Of a stretch of DNA of 64,000 nucleotides, positions 14,276 to 28,662 are shown piece by piece (positions within the stretch are counted from its first letter, which is position 1; the number at the start of each line of letters is the position of its first letter). This stretch comes from Orychophragmus violaceus. Taxonomy: Eukaryota > Streptophyta > Magnoliopsida > Brassicales > Brassicaceae. The position numbers and the translations under genes are program-made. Where the stretch lies: the NCBI GenBank assembly GCA_030180135.1, contig CM058230.1:106941503-107005502 (forward strand), read 5' to 3'. The notes under the pieces were generated by a model, which did not search any database, was not told the DNA's origin, and saw nothing but the letters and a program-made list of their open reading frames with translations.

Positions 14276-17200
14276 TTGTTTCCTCCACCACACCTCCTTA
14301 CTGTCCATATGAGGGGTTTTGGTCGTGTTACTTTCGAAAAAACTCGACCCGATTCTTCCCGGGCCATGAACACTTGGTTTTTCATGCACCGCGACTATCC
14401 CACGGTGCATAGGATCAGTCCACGATCAGTTTATCATATACCGTCATTTTTTTTCACCCGTTTCCTCCACCACACCTCCTTACTGTCTATATGAGGTTTT
14501 TGGTCGTGGTACTTTCGAAAAAACTCGACCCGATCCTTCCCGGGACATGAACACTTGGTTTTTCATGCACCGCGACTGTCCCACGGTGCATAGGATCAGT
14601 CCACGATCAGTTTATCATATACCGTCATTTTGTTTTCACCCGTTTCCTCCACCACACCTCCTTACTGTCCATATGAGGGGTTTTGGTCGTGGTACTTTCG
14701 AAAAAACTCGACCCGATTCTTCCCGGACCATGAACACTTGGTTTTTCATGCACCGCGACTGTCCCACGGTGCATAGGATCAGTCCACGATCAGTTTATCC
14801 TATCCCGTCATTTTTTTTTCACCTGTTTCCTCCACCACACCTCCTTACTGTCTATATGAGGGGTTTTGGTCGTGGTACTTTCGAAAAAACTCGACCCGAT
14901 CCTTCCCGGGACATGAACACTTGGTTTTTCATGCACCGCGACTGTCCCACCGTGCATAGGATCAGTCCACGATCGGTTTATCATATACCGTCATTTTTTT
15001 TTCACTTGTTTCCTCCACCACACCTCCTTACTGTCCATATGAGGGGGTTTGGTTGTGTTACTTTCGAAAAAACTCGACCCGATTCTTCCCGGGCCATGAA
15101 CACTTGGTTTTTCATGCACCGGGACTGTCCCACGGTGCATAGGATCAGTCCACGATCAGTTTATCATATACCGTCATTTTTTTTTCACCTGTTTCCTCCA
15201 CCACACCTCCTTACTGTCCATATGAGGGGTTTTGGTCGTGTTACTTTCGAAAAAACTCGACCCGATCCTTCCCGGGACATGAACACTTGGTTTTTCATGC
15301 ACCGCGACTGTCCCACGGTGCATAGGATCAGTCCACGATCAGTTTATGATATACCGTCATTTTGTTTTCACCCGTTTCCTCCACCACACCTCCTTACTGT
15401 CCATATGAGGGGTTTTGGTCGTGTTACTTTCGAAAAAACTCGACCCGATTCTTCCCGGGCCATGAACACTTGGTTTTTCATGCACCGCGAGTGTCCCACG
15501 GTGCATAGGATCAGTCCACGATCAGTTTATCATATACCGTCATTTTGTTTTCACCCGTTTCCTCCACCACACCTCCTTACTGTCCATATGAGGGGTTTTG
15601 GTCGTGGTACTTTCGAAAAAACTCGACCCGATTCTTCCCGGACCATGAACACTTGGTTTTTCATGCACCGCGACTGTCCCACGGTGCATAGGATCAGTCC
15701 ACGATCAGTTTATCCTATCCCGTCATTTTTTTCACCCGTTTCCTCCACCACACCTCCTTACTGTCTATATGAGGGGTTTTGGTCGTGGTACTTTCGAAAA
15801 AACTCGACCCGATCCTTCCCGGGACATGAACACTTGGTTTTTCATGCACCGCGACTGTCCCACGGTGCATAGGATCAGTCCACGATCGGTTTATCATATA
15901 CCGTCATTTTTTTTTTCACTTGTTTCCTCCACCACACCTCCTTACTGTCCATATGAGGGGTTTTGGTCGTGTTACTTTCGAAAAAACTCGACCCGATTCT
16001 TCCCGGGCCATGAACACTTGGTTTTTCATGCACCGCGACTGTCCCACGGTGCATAGGATCAGTCCACGATCAGTTTATCATATACCGTCATTTTTTTTTC
16101 ACCTGTTTCCTCCACCACACCTCCTTACTGTCCATATGAGGGGTTTTGGTCGTGTTACTTTCGAAAAAACTCGACCCGATCCTTCCCGGGACATGAACAC
16201 TTGGTTTTTCATGCACCACGACTGTCCCACGGTGCATAGGATCAGTCCACGATCAGTTTATGATATACCGTCATTTTTTTCCACCCGTTTCCTCCACCAC
16301 ACCTCCTTACTGTCTATATGAGGGGTTTTGGTCGTGGTACTTTCGAAAAAACTCGACCCGATTCTTCCCGGGCCATGAACACTTGGTTTTTCATGCACCG
16401 CGACTGTCCCACGGTGCATAGGATCAGTCCACGATCAGTTTATCCTATCCCGTCATTTTTTTTTTCACTTGTTTCCTCCACCACACCTCCTTACTGTCCA
16501 TATGAGGGGTTTTGGTCGTGGTACTTTCGAAAAAACTTGACCCGATCCTTCCCGGGACATGAACACTTGGTTTTTCATGCACCGCGACTGTCCAACGGTG
16601 CATAGGATCAGTCCACGATCAGTTTATGATATACCGTCATTTTTTTTCCATCCGTTTCCTCCACCACACCTCCTTACTGTCTATATGAGGGGTTTTGGTC
16701 GTGGTACTTTCGAAAAAACTCGACCCGATCCTTCCCGGGACATGAACACTTTGTTTTTCATGCACCGCGACTGTCCCACGGTGCATAGGATCAGTCCACG
16801 ATCAGTTTATCATATCCCGTCATTTTTTTTTTCACTTGTTTCCTCCACCACACCTCCTTACTGTCCATATGAGGGGTTTTGGTCGTGGTACTTTCGAAAA
16901 AACTCGACCCGATCCTTCTCGGGACATGAACACTTGGTTTTTCATGCACCGCGACTGTCCCACGGTGCATAGGATCAGTCCACGATCAGTTTATCATATC
17001 CCGTCATTTTTTCACATGTTTCCTCCACCACACCTCCTTACTGTCCATATGAGGGGTTTTGGTCGTGGTACTTTCGAAAAAACTCGACCCGATACTTCCC
17101 GGGACATGAACACTTGGTTTTTCATGCACCGCGACTGTCCCACGGTGCATAGGATCAGTCCACAATCGGTGTATCATATACCGTCAATTTTTTTTTCACT

Positions 17201-17750
17201 TGTTTCCTCCACCACACCTCCTTACTGTCCATATGAGGGGTTTTGGTCGTGTTACTTTCGAAAAAACTCGACCCGATTCTTCCCGGGCCATGAACACTTG
17301 GTTTTTCATGCACCGCGACTGTCCCACGGTGCATAGGATCAGTCCACGATCAGTTTATCATATACCGTCATTTTGTTTTCACCCGTTTCCTCCACCACAC
17401 CTCCTTACTGTCCATATGAGGGGTTTTTGTCGTGGTACTTTCGAAAAAACTCGACCCGATTCTTCCCGGACCATGAACACTTGGTTTTTCATGCACCGCG
17501 ACTGTCCCATGGTGCATAGGATCAGTCCACGATCAGTTTATCCTATCCCGTCATTTTTTTTTTCACCTGTTTCCTCCACCACACCTCCTTACTGTCTATA
17601 TGAGGGGTTTTGGTCGTGGTACTTTCGAAAAAACTCGACCCGATTATTCCCGGGCCATGAACACTTGGTTTTTCATGCACCGCGACTGTCCCACGGTGCA
17701 TAGGATCAGTCCACGATCAGTTTATCCTATCCCGTCAATTTTTTTTTCAC
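14276..17750 (+). repeat. Higher-order unit B2, 19 monomers (3475 bp)
   Basis: Matches B1 at every marker I compared, including T-tract lengths, so no net length change occurred in 3475 bp. It is the youngest-looking large duplication in the window. The third copy that follows loses identity after about 17838. Confidence 0.9.
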
Positions 17751-19186
17751 TTGTTTCCTCCACCACACCTCCTTACTGTCCATATGAGGGGTTTTGGTCG
17801 TGTTACTTTCGAAAAAACTCGACCCGATTCTTCCCGGACCATGAACACTTGGTTTTTCATGCACCGCGACTGTCCCATGGTGCATAGGATCAGTCCACGA
17901 TCAGTTTATCCTATCCCGTCATTTTTTTTTCACCCGTTTCCTCCACCACACCTCCTTACTGTCTATATGAGGGGTTTTGGTCGTGGTACATTCGAAAAAA
18001 CTCGACCCGATCCTTCCCGGGACATGAACACTTGGTTTTTCATGCACCGCGACTGTCCCACGGTGCATAGGATCAGTCCACGATCGGTTTATCATATACC
18101 GTCATTTTTTTTTCACTTGTTTCCTCCACCACACCTCCTTACTGTCCATATGAGGGGTTTTGGTTGTGTTACTTTCAAAAAAACTCGACCCGATTCTTCC
18201 CGGGCCATGAACACTTGGTTTTTCATTCACCGCGACTGTCCCACGGTGCATAAGATCAGTCCACGATCAGTTTATCATATACCGTCATTTTTTTTTCACC
18301 TGTTTCCTCCACCACACCTCCTTACTGTCCATATGAGGGGTTTTGGTCGTGTTACTTTCGAAAAAACTCGACCCGATCCTTCCCGGGACATGAACACTTG
18401 GTTTTTCATGCACCGCGACTGTCCCACGGTGCATAGGATCAGTCCACGATCAGTTTATGATATACCGTCATTTTTTCCACCCGTTTCCTCCACCACACCT
18501 CCTTACTGTCTATATGAGGGGTTTTGGTCGTGGTACTTTCGAAAAAACTCGACCCGATTCTTCCCGGGCCATGAACACTTGGTTTTTCATGCACCTCGAC
18601 TGTCCCACGGTGCATAGGATCAGTCCACGATCAGTTTATCCTATCCCGTCATTTTTTTTTCACTTGTTTCCTCCACCACACCTCCTTATTGTCCATATGA
18701 GGGGTTTTGGTCGTGGTACTTTCGAAAAAACTTGACCCGATCCTTCCCGGGACATGAACACTTGGTTTTTCATGCACCGCGACTGTCCCACGGTGCATAG
18801 GATCAGTCCACGATCAGTTTATGATATACCGTCATTTTTTTCCCACCCGTTTCCTACACCACACCTCCTTACTGTCTATATGAGGGGTTTTGGTCGTGGT
18901 ACTTTCGAAAAAACTCGACCCGATCCTTCCCGGGACATGAACACTTGGTTTTTCATGCACCGCGACTGTCCCACGGTGCATAGGATCAGTCCACGATCAG
19001 TTTATCATATCCCGTCATTTTTTTTCACTTGTTTCCTCCACCACACCTCCTTACTGTCCATATGAGGGGTTTTGGTCGTGGTACTTTCGAAAAAACTCGA
19101 CCCGATCCTTCTCGGGACATGAACACTTGGTTTTTCATGCACCGCGACTGTCCCACGGTGCATAGGATCCGTCCACGATCAGTTTA
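17751..19186 (+). repeat. Diverged partial third B copy, ~8 monomers
   Basis: Begins in register with B2 (offset 3475) but quickly differs, with CGGACCATG and CCCATGGTGC near 17838-17880. It later realigns to B about 2 monomers short: the GGTTGTGTTAC marker near 18162 is about 17 monomers from its B2 counterpart. Private changes include TTCATTCACC near 18221 and GCATAAGATC near 18247. Confidence 0.65.
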
Positions 19187-20280
19187 TCATATCCCGTCAT
19201 TTTTCCACATGTTTCCTCCACCACACCTCCTTACTGTCCATATGAGGGGTTTTGGTCGTGGTACTTTCGAAAAAACTCGACCCGATACTTCCCGGGACAT
19301 GAACACTTGGTTTTTCATGCACCGCGACTGTCCCACGGTGCATAGGATCAGTCCACAATCGGTTTATCATATACCGTCATTTTTTTTTTCACTTGTTTCC
19401 TCCACCACACCTCCTTACTGTCCATATGAGGGGTTTTGGTCGTGTTACTTTCGAAAAAACTCAACCCGATTCATCCCGGGCCATGAACACTTGGTTTTTC
19501 ATGCACCGCGACTGTCCCACGGTGCATAGGATTAGTCCACGATCAGTTTATCATATACCGTCATTTTGTTTTCACCCGTTTCCTCCACCACACCTCCTTA
19601 CTGTCCATATGAGGGGTTTTTGTCGTGGTACTTTCGAAAAAACTCGACCCGATTCTTCCCGGGCCATGAACACTTGGTTTTTCATGCACCGCGACTGTCC
19701 CACGGTGCATAGGATCAGTCCACGATCAGTTTATCCTATCCCGTCATTTTTTTTTCACTTGTTTCCTCCACCACACCTCCTTACTGTCCATATGAGGGGT
19801 TTTGGTCGTGTTACTTTCGAAAAAACTCGACCCGATTCTTCCCGGGCCATGAACACTTGGTTTTTCATGCACCGCGACTGTCCCACGGTGCATAGGATCA
19901 GTCCACGATCAGTTTATCATATACCGTCATTTTTTTCACCCGTTTCCTCCACCACACCTCCTTACTGTCTATATGAGGGGTTTTGGTCGTGGTACTTTCG
20001 AAAAAACTCGACCCGATCCTTCCCGGGACATGAACACTTGGTTTTTCATGCACCGCGACTGTCCCACGGTGCATAGGATCAGTCCACGATCAGTTTATCA
20101 TATACCGTCATTTTGTTTTCACCTGTTTCCTCCACCACACCTCCTTACTGTCCATATGAGGGGTTTTGGTCGTGGTACTTTCGAAAAAACTCGACCCGAT
20201 TCTTCCCGGACCATGAACACTTGGTTTTTCATGCACCGCGACTGTCCCACGGTGCATAGGATCAGTCCACGATCAGTTTA
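19187..20280 (+). repeat. 6-monomer block C1 (1094 bp)
   Basis: Repeats at offset 1094 bp as 20281-21374. Both copies begin at a short-T CACATG monomer and share the order of subfamilies that follows (CCACAATCGG, GTGTTAC, TTGTTTTCAC, CCTATCCC, TTTTTTTCACCCG). Differences include TTTTTCCACATG here and TCAACCCGATTCATCC near 19461. Confidence 0.75.
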
Positions 20281-21374
20281 TCATATCCCGTCATTTTTTC
20301 ACATGTTTCCTCCACCACACCTCCTTACTGTCCATATGAGGGGTTTTGGTCGTGGTACTTTCGAAAAAACTCGACCCGATACTTCCCGGGACATGAACAC
20401 TTGGTTTTTCATGCACCGCGACTGTCCCACGATGCATAGGATCAGTCCACAATCGGTTTATCATATACCGTGATTTTTTTTTTCACTTGTTTCCTCCACC
20501 ACACCTCCTTACTGTCCATATGAGGGGTTTTGGTCGTGTTACTTTCGAAAAAACTCGACCCGATTCTTCCCGGGCCATGAACACTTGGTTTTTCATGCAC
20601 CGAGACTGTCCCACGGTGCATAGGATCAGTCCACGTTCAGTTTATCATATACCGTCATTTTGTTTTCACCCGTTTCCTCCACCACACCTCCTTACTGTCC
20701 ATATGAGGGGTTTTGGCCGTGGTACTTTCGAAAAAATTCGACCCGATTCTTCCCGGGCCATGAACACGTGGTTTTTCATGCACCGCGACTGTCCCACGGT
20801 GCATAGGATCAGTCATTGATCAGTTTATCCTATCCCGTCATTTTTTTTTCACTTGTTTCCTCCACCACACCTCCTTACTGTCCATATGAGGGGTTTTGGT
20901 CGTGTTACTTTCGAAAAAACTCGACCCGATTCTTCCCGGGCCATGAACACTTGGTTTTTCATGCACCGCGACTGTCCCACGGTGCATAGGATCAGTCCAC
21001 GATCAGTTTATCATATACCGTCATTTTTTTCACCCGTTTCCTCCACCACACCTCCTTACTGTCTATATGAGGGGTTTTGGTCGTGGTACTTTCGAAAAAA
21101 CTCGACCCGATCCTTCCCGGGACATGAACACTTGGTTTTTCATGCACCGCGACTGTCCCACGGTGCATAGGATCAGTCCACGATCAGTTTATCATATACC
21201 GTCATTTTGTTTTCACCCGTTTCCTCCACCACACCTCCTTACTGTCCATATGAGGGGTTTTGGTCGTGGTACTTTCGAAAAAACTCGACCCGATTCTTCC
21301 CGGACCATGAACACTTGGTTTTTCATTCACCGCGACTGTCCCACGGTGCATAGGATCAGTCCACGATCAGTTTA
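20281..21374 (+). repeat. 6-monomer block C2 (1094 bp)
   Basis: Second copy of C1 with several private substitutions: CCCACGATGC near 20428, CCGTGATTTT near 20468, GGCCGTGG near 20714, AAAATTCGACC near 20735 and CAGTCATTGATC near 20811. It is clearly older than the B1/B2 pair. Confidence 0.75.
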
Positions 21375-23912
21375 TCATATACCGTCATTTTTTTTTCACC
21401 TGTTTCCTCCACCACACCTCCTTACTGTCCATATGAGGGGTTTTGGTCGTGTTACTTTCGAAAAAACTTGACCCGATCCTTCCCGGGACATGAACACTTG
21501 GTTTTTCATGCACCACGACTGTCCCACGGTGCATAGGATCAGTCCACGATCAGTTTATGATATACCGTCATTTTTTTTCCACCCGTTTCCTACACCACAC
21601 CTCCTTACTGTCTATATGAGGGGTTTTGGTCGTGGTACTTTCGAAAAAACTCGACCCGATCCTTCCCGGGACATGAACACTTGGTTTTTCATGCACCGCG
21701 ACTGTCCCACGGTGCATAGGATCAGTCCACGATCAGTTTATCATATCCCGTCATTTTTTTTTCACTTGTTTCCTCCACCACACCTCCTTACTGTCCATAT
21801 GAGGGGTTTTGGTCGTGGTACTTTCGAAAAAACTCGACCCGATCCTTCTCGGGACATGAACACTTGGTTTTTCATGCACCGCGACTGTCCCACGGTGCAT
21901 AGGATCAGTCCACGATCAGTTTATCATATACCGTCATTTTTTTCACATGTTTCCTCCACCACACCTCCTTACTGTCCATATGAGGGGTTTTGGTCGTGGT
22001 ACTTTCGAAAAAACTCGACCCGATCCTTCTCGGGACATGAACACTTGGTTTTTCATGCACCGCGACTGTCCCACGGTGCATAGGATCAGTCCACGATCAG
22101 TTTATCCTATCCCGTCATTTTTTTTCACCCGTTTCCTCCACCACACCTCCTTACTGTCCATCTGAGGGGTTTTGGTCGTGGTACTTTCGAAAAAACTCGA
22201 CCCGATTCTTCCCGGGCCATGAACACTTGGTTTTTCATGCACCGCGACTGTCCCACGGTGCATAGGATCAGTCCACGATCAGTTTATCATATACCGTCAT
22301 TTTTTTTTCACCCGTTTCCTCCACCACACCTCCTTACTGTCCATATGAGGGGTTTTGGTCGTGGTACTTTCGAAAAAACTCGACCCGATTCTTCCTGGGC
22401 CATGAACACTTGGTTTTTCATGCACCGCAACTGTCCCACGGTGCATAGGATCAGTCCACGATCAGTTTATCATATCCCGTCATTTTTTTTTCACCTGTTT
22501 CCTCCACCATACCTCCTTACTGTCTATATGAGGGGTTTTGGTCGTGGTACTTTCGAAAAAACTCGACCCGATTCTTCTCGGGCCATGAACACTTGGTTTT
22601 TCATGCACTGCGACTGTCCCACGGTGCATAGGATCAGTCCACGATCGGTTTATCATATACCGTCATTTTTTTTTCACTTGTTTCCTCCACCACACCTCCT
22701 TACTGTCCATATGAGGGGTTTTGGTCTTGGTACTTTCGAAAAAACTCGACCCGATACTTCCCGGGACATGAACACTTGGTTTTTCATGCACCGCGACTGT
22801 CCCACGGTGCATAGGATCAGTCCACAATCGGTTTATCATATACCGTCATTTTTTTTTTCACTTGTTTCCTCCACCACACCTCCTTACTGTCCATATGAGG
22901 GGTTTTGGTCGTGGTACTTTCGAAAAAACTCGACCCGATACTTCCCGGGACATGAACACTTGGTTTTTCATGCACCGCGACTGTCCCACGGTGCATAGGA
23001 TCAGTCCACGATCAGTTTATCATATACCATCATTTTTTTTCACCTGTTTCCTCCACCACACCTCCTTACTGTCTATATGAGGGGTTTTGGTCGTGTTACT
23101 TTCGAAAAAACTCGACCCGATTCTTCCCGGGCCATGGACACTTGGTTTTTCATGCACCGCGAGTGTCCCACGGTGCATAGGATCAGTCCACGATCAGTTT
23201 ATCATATACCGTCATTTTTTTTCACCCGTTTCCTCCACCACACCTCCTTACTGTCCATATGAGGGGTTTTGGTCGTGGTACTTTCGAAAAAACTCGACCC
23301 GATCCTTCCCGGGCCATGAACACTTGGTTTTTCATGCACCGCGACTGTCTCACGGTGCATAGGATCAGTCCACGATCAGTTTATCATATACCGTCATTTT
23401 TTTTCACATGTTTCCTCCACCACACCTCCTTACTGTCCATATGAGGGGTTTTGGTCGTGGTACTTTCGAAAAAACTCGACCCGATCCTTCCCGGGACATG
23501 AACACTTGGTTTTTCATGCACCGCGACTGTCCCACGGTGCATAGGATCAGTCCACGATCAGTTTATGATATACCGTCATTTTTTTTCCACCCGTTTCCTC
23601 CACCACACCTCCTTACTGTCTATATGAGGGGTTTTGGTCGTGGTACTTTCGAAAAAACTCGACCCGATCCTTCCCGGGACATGAACATTTGGTTTTTCAT
23701 GCACCGCGACTGTCCCACGGTGCATAGGATCAGTCCACGATCAGTTTATCATATCCCGTCATTTTTTTTTCACTTGTTTCCTCCACCACACCTCCTTACT
23801 GTCCATATGAGGGGTTTTGGTCGTGGTACTTTCGAAAAAACTCGACCCGATCCTTCTCGGGACATGAACACTTGGTTTTTCATGCACCGCGACTGTCCCA
23901 CGGTGCATAGGA
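21375..23912 (+). repeat. Mosaic satellite stretch, ~14 monomers
   Basis: Ordinary monomers with no clean local higher-order period. The stretch contains the first members of subfamilies that dominate downstream: TCCATCTGAGG near 22149, ACCATACCTCC near 22505, GGTCTTGGTAC near 22723, CCATGGACAC near 23133 and GAACATTTGG near 23685. Its right end resembles the right end of the E units. Confidence 0.7.
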
Positions 23913-26286
23913 TCAGTCCACGATCAGTTTATCATATTCCGTCATTTTTTTCACATGTTTCCTCCACCACACCTCCTTACTGTCCATATGAGGGGTTTTG
24001 GTCGTGGTACTTTCGAAAAAACTCGACCCGATACTTCTTGGGACATGAACACTTGGTTTTTCATGCACCGCGACTGTCCCACGGTGCATAGGATCAGTCC
24101 ACAATCGGTTTATCATATACCGTCATTTTTTTTTCACTTGTTTCCTCCACCACACCTCCTTACTGTCCATATGAGGGGTTTTGGTCTTGGTACTTTCGAA
24201 AAAACTCGACCCGATCCTTCTCGGGACATGAACACTTGGGTTTTCATGCACCGCGACTGTCCCACGGTGCATAGGATCAGTCCACGATCAGTTTATCCTA
24301 TCCCGTCATTTTTTGTTTCACTTGTTTCCTCCACCACACCTCCTTACTGTCCATATGAGGGGTTTTGGTCGTGGTACTTTCGAAAAAACTCGACCCGATT
24401 CTTCCCGGGCCATGAACACTTGGTTTTTCATGCACCGCGACTGTCCCACGGTGCATAGGATCAGTCCACGATCAGTTTATCATATACCGTCATTTTTTTT
24501 CACCCGTTTCCTCCCCCACACCTCCTTACTGTCCATATGAGGGCTTTTGGTCGTGGTACTTTCGAAAAAACTCGACCCGATACTTCCCGGGACATGAACA
24601 CTTGGTTTTTCATGCACCGCGACTGTCCCACGGTGCATAGGATCAGTCCACGATCAGTTTATCCTATCCCGTCATTTTTTTTTCACTTGTTTCCTCCACC
24701 ACACCTCCTTACTGTCCATATGAGGGGTTTTGGTCGTGGTACTTTCGAAAAAACTCGACCCGATACTTCCCGGGACATGAACACTTGGTTTTTCATGCAC
24801 CTCGACTGTCCCACGGTGCATAGGATCAGTCCACAATCGGTTTATCATATACCGTCATTTTTTTTTCACTTGTTTCCTCCACCACACCTTCGTACTGTCC
24901 ATATGAGGGGTTTTGGTCTTGGTACTTTCGAAAAAACTCGACCCGATCCTTCTCGGGACATGAACACTTGGTTTTTCATGCACCGCGACTGTCCCACGGT
25001 GCATAGGATCAGTTCACGATCAGTTTATCCTATCCCGTCATTTTTTTTTCACTTGTTTCCTCCACCACACCTCCTTACTGTCCATAAGAGGGGTTTTGGT
25101 CGTGGTACTTTCGAAAAAACTCGACCCGATACTTCCCGGGACATGAACACTTGGTTTTTCATGCACTGCGACTGTCCCACGGTGCATAGGATCAGTCCAC
25201 GATCGGTTTATCATATACCGTCATTTTTTTTTTCACTTGTTTCCTCCACCACACCTTCTTACTGTCCATATGAGGGGTTTTGGTCATGGTACTTTCGAAA
25301 AAACTCGACCCGATACTTCCCGGGACATGAACACTTGGTTTTTCATGCACCGCGACTGTCCCACGGTGCATAGGATCAGTCCACGATCAGTTTATCATAT
25401 CCCGTCATTTTTTTTTCACATGTTTCCTCCACCACACCTCCTTACTGTCTATATGAGGGGTTTTGGTCGTGGTACTTTCGAAAAAACTCGACCCGATCCT
25501 TCTCGGGACATGAACACTTGGTTTTTCATGCACCGCGACTGTCCCACGGTGCATAGGATCAGTCCACGATCAGTTTATCATATACCATCATTTTTTTCAC
25601 CTGTTTCCTCCACCACACCTCCTTACTGTCTATATGAGGGGTTTTGGTCGTGTTACTTTCGAAAAAACTCGACCCGATTCTTCCCGGGCCATGGACACTT
25701 GGTTTTTCATGCACCGCGAGTGTCCCACGGTGCATAGGATCAGTCCACGATCAGTTTATCATATACCGTCATTTTTTTTCCACCCGTTTCCTCCACCACA
25801 CCTCCTTACTGTCCATATGAGGGGTTTTGGTCGTGGTACTTTCGAAAAAACTCGACCCGATCCTTCCCGGGCCATGAACACTTGGTTTTTCATGCACCGC
25901 GACTGTCCCACGGTGCATAGGATCAGTCCACGATCAGTTTATCATATACCGTCATTTTTTTCACATGTTTCCTCCACCACACCTCCTTACTGTCCATATG
26001 AGGGGTTTTGGTCGTGGTACTTTCGAAAAAACTCGACCCGATCCTTCCCGGGACATGAACACTTGGTTTTTCATGCACCGCGACTGTCCCACGGTGCATA
26101 GGATCAGTCCACGATCAGTTTATGATATACCGTCATTTTTTTTCCACCCGTTTCCTCCACCACACCTCCTTACTGTCCATATGAGGGGTTTTGGTCGTGG
26201 TACTTTCGAAAAAACTCGACCCGATCCTTCTCGGGACATGAACACTTGGTTTTTCATGCACCGCGACTGTCCCACGGTGCATAGTA
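23913..26286 (+). repeat. Higher-order unit D1, 13 monomers (2374 bp)
   Basis: Delimited by a recurring CACATG short-T monomer followed by CCACAATCGG, which recurs at 26287 and 28663. Contains GGTCTTGG, TTTTTTGTTTCAC (24311), CTCCCCCAC (24512) and GGTCATGG (25283). Private variants against D2 include CTTCTTGGGAC near 24034, GAGGGCTTTTGG near 24541, CACCTTCGTAC near 24887 and CCATAAGAGG near 25083. Confidence 0.8.
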
Positions 26287-28662
26287 TCAGTCCACGATCA
26301 GTTTATCATATCCCGTCATTTTTTTCACATGTTTCCTCCACCACACCTCCTTACTGTCCATATGAGGGGTTTTGGTCGTGGTACTTTCGAAAAAACTCGA
26401 CCCGATACTTCCCGGGACATGAACACTTGGTTTTTCATGCACCGCGACTGTCCCACGGTGCATAGGATCAGTCCACAATCGGTTTATCATATACCGTCAT
26501 TTTTTTTTCACTTGTTTCCTCCACCACACCTCCTTACTGTCCATATGAGGGGTTTTGGTCTTGGTACTTTCGAAAAAACTCGACCCGATCCTTCTCGGGA
26601 CATGAACACTTGGGTTTTCATGCACCGCGACTGTCCCACGGTGCATAGGATCAGTCCACGATCAGTTTATCCTATCCCGTCATTTTTTGTTTCACTTGTT
26701 TCCTCCACCACACCTCCTTACTGTCCATATGAGGGGTTTTGGTCGTGGTACTTTCGAAAAAACTCGACCCGATTCTTCCCGGGCCATGAACACTTGGTTT
26801 TTCATGCACCGCGACTGTCCCACGGTGCATAGGATCAGTCCACGATCAGTTTATCATATACCGTCATTTTTTTTTCACCCGTTTCCTCCCCCACACCTCC
26901 TTACTGTCCATATGAGGGGTTTTGGTCGTGGTACTTTCGAAAAAACTCGACCCGATACTTCCCGGGACATGAACACTTGGTTTTTCATGCACCGCGACTG
27001 TCCCACGGTGCATAGGATCAGTCCACGATCAGTTTATCCTATCCCGTCATTTTTTTTTCACTTGTTTCCTCCACCACACCTCCTTACTGTCCATATGAGG
27101 GGTTTTGGTCGTGGTACTTTCGAAAAAAATCGACCCGATACTTCCCGGGACATGAACACTTGGTTTTTCATGCACCGCGACTGTCCCACGGTGCATAGGA
27201 TCAGTCCACAATCGGTTTATCATATACCGTCATTTTTTTTTTCACTTGTTTCCTCCACCACACCTTCTTACTGTCCATATGAGGGGTTTTGGTCTTGGTA
27301 TTTTCGAAAAAACTCGACCCGATCCTTCTCGGGACATGAACACTTGGTTTTTCATGCACCGCGACTGTCCCACGGTGCATAGGATCAGTTCACGATCAGT
27401 TTATCCTATCCCGTCATTTTGTTTTCACTTGTTTCCTCCACCACACCTCCTTACTGTCCATATGAGGGGTTTTGGTCGTGGTACTTTCGAAAAAACTCGA
27501 CCCGATACTTCCCGGGACATGAACACTTGGTTTTTCATGCACCGCGACTGTCCCACGGTGCATAGGATCAGTCCACAATCGGTTTATCATATACCGTCAT
27601 TTTTTTTTTCACTTGTTTCCTCCACCACACCTTCTTACTGTCCATATGAGGGGTTTTGGTCATGGTACTTTCGAAAAAACTCGACCCGATACTTCCCGGG
27701 ACATGAACACTTGGTTTTTCATGCACCGCGACTGTCCCACGGTGCATAGGATCAGTCCACGATCAGTTTATCATATCCCGTCATTTTTTTTTCACATGTT
27801 TCCTCCACCACACCTCCTTACTGTCTATATGAGGGGTTTTGGTCGTGGTACTTTCGAAAAAACTCGACCCGGTCCTTCTCGGGACATGAACACTTGGTTT
27901 TTCATGCACCGCGACTGTCCCACAGTGCATAGGATCAGTCCACGATCAGTTTATCATATACCATCATTTTTTTCACCTGTTTCCTCCACCACACCTCCTT
28001 ACTGTCTATATGAGGGGTTTTGGTCGTGTTACTTTCGAAAAAACTCGACCCGATTCTTCCCGGGCCATGGACACTTGGTTTTTCATGCACCGCGAGTGTC
28101 CCACGGTGCATAGGATCAGTCCACGATCAGTTTATCATATACCGTCATTTTTTTTTCACCCGTTTCCTCCACCACACCTCCTTACTGTCCATATGAGGGG
28201 TTTTGGTCGTGGTACTTTCGAAAAAACTCGACCCGATCCTTCCCGGGCCATGAACACTTGGTTTTTCATGCACCGCGACTGTCCCACGGTGCATAGGATC
28301 AGTCCACGATCAGTTTATCATATACCGTCATTTTTTTCACATGTTTCCTCCACCACACCTCCTTACTGTCCATATGAGGGGTTTTGGTCGTGGTACTTTC
28401 GAAAAAACTCGACCCGATCCTTCCCGGGACATGAACACTTGGTTTTTCATGCACCGCGACTGTCCCACGGTGCATAGGATCAGTCCACGATCAGTTTATG
28501 ATATACCGTCATTTTTTTTCCACCCGTTTCCTCCACCACACCTCCTTACTGTCCATATGAGGGGTTTTGGTCGTGGTACTTTCGAAAAAACTCGACCCGA
28601 TCCTTCTCGGGACATGAACACTTGGTTTTTCATGCACCGCGACTGTCCCACGGTGCATAGTA
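26287..28662 (+). repeat. Higher-order unit D2, 13 monomers (2376 bp)
   Basis: Same monomer order as D1 and the first 13 positions of D3. Introduces AAAAAAATCGACC (near 27123) and GGTCTTGGTATTTTCG (near 27292), both carried on into D3, D4 and the 15-mer units. The right end has CATAGTATCAG, which is shared by all D-type units. Confidence 0.82.
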
